Shown: piece after piece, positions 61,929 to 64,000 of the stretch
Numbering within the stretch: position 1 is the first letter of the stretch
Layout: every line of letters starts with the position of its first letter
Assembly: GCF_025149785.1 (NCBI RefSeq)
Contig: NZ_CP102277.1
Span: forward strand, 124,001 to 188,000
Direction of reading: 5' to 3'
Length of the DNA: 64,000 nucleotides
DNA from: Coprococcus comes ATCC 27758
GTDB lineage: Bacteria > Bacillota > Clostridia > Lachnospirales > Lachnospiraceae
The notes under the pieces: generated by a model
Seen by the model: the letters and a program-made list of their open reading frames with translations, nothing else
Databases searched by the model: none
What the model was told of the DNA's origin: nothing
Program-made: the position numbers and the translations under genes

Positions 61929-62186
61929 ATGTCGAAATGGGATAAACTATTGACAAGAATTTGCTCATTATCGAAAGACCTTCGTTTTGATGAATTAAGA
62001 AAAGTATTAGAAAGTTATGGATATGAGATAAATGCTCCGAGAAGTGGGAGCAGCCATTATACATTCCGTAAAGCGGGATGCCAGCCGATAACAATACCGA
62101 AACACGAACCAATCAAGAAAATTTATGTTGAAATGGTAAAGCAGATTGTAGAAAGTGAGGCGAAAAACGATGAAGACACTGAATGA
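61929..62186 (+). CDS. hicA: HicA-type toxin (mRNA interferase)
   Basis: An 85-residue protein: FDELRKVLESYGYEINAPRSGSSHYTFRKAG...TIPKHEPIKKIYVEMVKQIV, the double-stranded-RNA-binding-like HicA fold with the catalytic histidine in SSHYTF. ATAGGAGGCATTAAAG precedes the ATG. The antitoxin gene starts 17 bases before its stop, giving the usual coupled operon. Confidence 0.88.
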   Translation: MSKWDKLLTRICSLSKDLRFDELRKVLESYGYEINAPRSGSSHYTFRKAGCQPITIPKHEPIKKIYVEMVKQIVESEAKNDEDTE

Positions 62187-62532
62187 TTATTTGGCAATGT
62201 CCTATCGCATGGAAATTGTGGAAGATAAGGATGAAGGTGGATTTGTGGTTTCTTATCCGGAACTGCCGGGATGCATCACCTGTGGAGAGACGATAGAAAG
62301 GGCAGTTGAAAATGCAGCGGATGCAAAAAAAGCATGGTTAGAAGCTGCACTGGAAGAAGGGATTGAGATTCACGAACCGGGAAGCCTGGAAGAGTATTCG
62401 GGACAGTTTAAAATAAGGATGCCACGCAGCTTACACCGGGATCTGGCGGAACACTCAAAAAAAGAAGGCATCAGTATGAATCAATACTGTATATATCTTC
62501 TTTCAAAGAATGATGCGCTGTTAGTAAAATAA
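62170..62532 (+). CDS. hicB: HicB-type antitoxin
   Basis: Start at 62170 (MKTLNDYLAMSYRMEIVEDKDEGGFVVSYPELPGC). The 120-residue protein has the degenerate RNase H-like HicB core and a C-terminal ribbon-helix-helix (KIRMPRSLHRDLAEHSKKEGISMNQYCIYLLSK) for DNA binding and autoregulation. It neutralizes HicA and probably stabilizes the element. Confidence 0.9.
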   Translation: MKTLNDYLAMSYRMEIVEDKDEGGFVVSYPELPGCITCGETIERAVENAADAKKAWLEAALEEGIEIHEPGSLEEYSGQFKIRMPRSLHRDLAEHSKKEGISMNQYCIYLLSKNDALLVK

Positions 62533-62551
62533 ATATACAAGAATATAGATG

Positions 62552-62577
62552 AAAAGAGCCGTCCTTATGGGCGGCTC
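62552..62577 (-). terminator. Terminator between hicB and the AAA ATPase
   Basis: A 9-bp stem, GAGCCGCCC/GGACGGCTC, followed by TTTTC on the minus strand; it serves mainly the minus-strand gene. Confidence 0.65.
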
Positions 62578-62595
62578 GAAGTATTCTTTCTTTGA

Positions 62596-63960
62596 TTAAA
62601 AATGATATTGTTCTAGCAGATAGATAGGAAGTGTTTGTACATTCCCAGCGGTTCCGCCTTTGGTATCACCTTTCAGATATAGTAGTTTATTGGCCTTCCC
62701 CTGTTCCAATGCCTTCAAGGCAGTAGATGCAGTTCCCTTACCGGCTTTAACTTCAATCAGATAGCGGATGTGAGTTTTCAATGTCTGAGCTACAAAATCA
62801 ATTTCACCACCTTTATAAGTAGCAAAAGCCGGTGTCTCAAAGATAATTTCTTCCGGGAATTCCTGGCGTTTGGACAAGTTAATGTAAACATAGTTTTCGT
62901 TCAATGAGCCATCCATAGTTGATACAGTAGCACCAGTTCTGGAGAGATAATAATATGCAACTCCAAGATCCATGAAGAAGCAGCGGCTTCCCGGTTTGAA
63001 ATTCAGGATGTCCAGTTCTGTGATTTTGCCACAGAAACCGATGATTCCAGAATGATAAAGCCAGTTGATAGCACGATAGCAGGTTGCTTTAGAAAGATTA
63101 CTGGAGTAATTCTTTGTAACGAGCTTTTGCAGTTCTTCACTTATACTGTCCTCATCTAATCCTTTCTTTTCACGAAGCAGAATACGGCAGATGCTTAAAA
63201 AGATGTTGGTAAAAACACTAATATCTGTGATGTCATCAAAGTACCGCATAGATTCGTTTAAGAAAATGCGGATGATTCTAACAAGCTCTTTTTGAGCTGC
63301 TTCCACGTCTTTTGTGTTAAGGTATGTTTCCACAACCTTTGGATAGCCGCCAATCTGTCTATAGATGTCGTAAACATTCTTTAATTCGTCATATAGTTCC
63401 GGTACGGTGTCATCTGCATGATCCAGTGGAAGTGATAGATATTTCTGAAAAAGCTGGTCATCCAATGCTTCCAAAAACTCTTTAAAGGAAAGGGTATAAA
63501 TACGGATACTGGTAATATCTCCACTGGAGAATTTGAATTCCGGTTCCAGTACACGTCCCAGATAACTTCCAGTTACAATGAAATGCGCTTGAAAATAGCG
63601 GGTAAATTCTCGGATACGGTTGAATATCTCTGAGGATTCCTGAATTTCATCAATAATGATGACTGTATCGTTGGTATCTTCAAAATCCGGATCGAAGAGT
63701 TTAAAAGCATCGTGAAGCGGCTGCTCCGGTCGTTTTGTACCGGGAGTCCAGTCTGTGGCTTTTTTGTAACATTCCATAAATTGTTTGCCGGACAAATCAA
63801 ACAGGTTAATGTAGATCTTGTGCCTGAAGTTCTCATCCGCAAATTTATTGATAATATATGTTTTTCCGACCTGTCTGGCACCATTCACTTCCAAGGTGCT
63901 GTGGACGGTATCGTTTTTCCAATCCAGAAGCTGATCGTAAACTTTTCTTTTCAGATACAT
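62596..63960 (-). CDS. AAA_14/DUF4143 family ATPase
   Basis: A 454-residue protein. N-terminal P-loop EVNGARQVGKTYIINKFADENF near residue 24-45, Walker B-like TVIIIDEIQESSEIFNRIREF near 98, then the DUF4143 domain with its nuclease-like ending FATYKGGEIDFVAQTLKTHIRYLIEVKAGKG. The family is abundant in gut Clostridia; a toxin, defence or regulatory role has been proposed but not settled. AAAGGAGCATTTCCC precedes the ATG. Confidence 0.85.
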   Translation of the reverse strand: MYLKRKVYDQLLDWKNDTVHSTLEVNGARQVGKTYIINKFADENFRHKIYINLFDLSGKQFMECYKKATDWTPGTKRPEQPLHDAFKLFDPDFEDTNDTVIIIDEIQESSEIFNRIREFTRYFQAHFIVTGSYLGRVLEPEFKFSSGDITSIRIYTLSFKEFLEALDDQLFQKYLSLPLDHADDTVPELYDELKNVYDIYRQIGGYPKVVETYLNTKDVEAAQKELVRIIRIFLNESMRYFDDITDISVFTNIFLSICRILLREKKGLDEDSISEELQKLVTKNYSSNLSKATCYRAINWLYHSGIIGFCGKITELDILNFKPGSRCFFMDLGVAYYYLSRTGATVSTMDGSLNENYVYINLSKRQEFPEEIIFETPAFATYKGGEIDFVAQTLKTHIRYLIEVKAGKGTASTALKALEQGKANKLLYLKGDTKGGTAGNVQTLPIYLLEQYHF

Positions 63961-64000
63961 GGGAAATGCTCCTTTCTTTCAACTGTTCCTATTATATCAA

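Larger units (their letters stand above)
42166..64000. mobile_element. Second, larger integrative element (partial, runs off the window)
   Basis: Begins at the guaA-type att repeat with a tyrosine integrase and DUF3173 pointing toward the junction. It continues with a recombination/replication operon, ParM/ParR-like genes, a sigma-like factor, resolvase, DUF5348 and HicAB. This gene set matches large Lachnospiraceae ICEs. The type IV secretion genes and right end are not in the window, so conjugative ability cannot be confirmed here. Confidence 0.7.

Noticed and set aside
1-64000. CRISPR arrays, rRNA or tRNA genes
   Set aside because: No regular repeat-spacer pattern and no tRNA or rRNA landmark was seen on either strand; a dedicated scan would be needed to exclude a degenerate tRNA.

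Overview
The window reads as a chromosome segment of a low-GC, spore-forming gut Clostridia, most like Lachnospiraceae. The reasons are a split SpoIIID sporulation regulator, a TPP-riboswitch/ThiW thiamine module, the gene style (AGGAGG ribosome sites, TTG and GTG starts) and the typical Lachnospiraceae mobile elements. No rRNA, tRNA or CRISPR array was seen.

Positions 1-12.6 kb are core genome. They hold the 3' end of metG, a small membrane coiled-coil protein, thiC and thiW (thiW under a TPP riboswitch with a terminator), a small acidic protein, then tatD-rsmA-AIM24 family-citrate synthase, an HPr-like protein, a LysR regulator, a DUF3810 membrane protein and a MATE transporter. Between DUF3810 and MATE lie two tandem look-alike small RNA candidates, each with an exposed C-run and its own terminator.

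Positions 12.7-30.6 kb are the most striking part. spoIIID is cut in two: codons 1-38 at 12677-12790 and codons 39-84 at 30484-30624. Between them is a 17.7-kb element whose last gene is a large serine recombinase abutting the 3' half of spoIIID. Joining the two ACAT junctions restores a canonical 84-codon spoIIID, and the excised circle would carry an imperfect palindrome centred on the same CA. This is the architecture of the sigK skin element, here in spoIIID. The element carries McrBC restriction, a helical protein of unknown function, a RepA-like/DnaC-like pair and a candidate defence trio (sce7726 nuclease, beta family protein, RES NADase). Nested inside is a 6.5-kb mobilizable element (17.1-23.6 kb) with TnpV, TetR-CPBP protease, relaxase, excisionase, XRE regulator and tyrosine integrase.

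Positions 30.7-33.8 kb return to core genes (a MATE transporter and guaA). The 3' end of guaA is an integration hotspot. An 8.3-kb mobilizable element (33.82-42.17 kb; XRE, Xis-like, integrase, MobC-like, RepA-like ATPase, MobV, DUF3825) ends in a copy of the guaA terminal codons.

From 42.2 kb to the right edge is a second, larger integrative element that runs off the window. It begins with a tyrosine integrase and DUF3173, followed by an attenuator-like leader and an operon of recombination, replication and maintenance genes (YqaJ exonuclease, RecD2, an annealing-protein-like ORF, primase-like CHC2 protein, class B sortase). ParM/ParR-like partition genes and a sigma-like factor follow. A MATE/PadR cassette is framed by a 30-bp direct repeat; after it come a resolvase, HicAB and an AAA ATPase.
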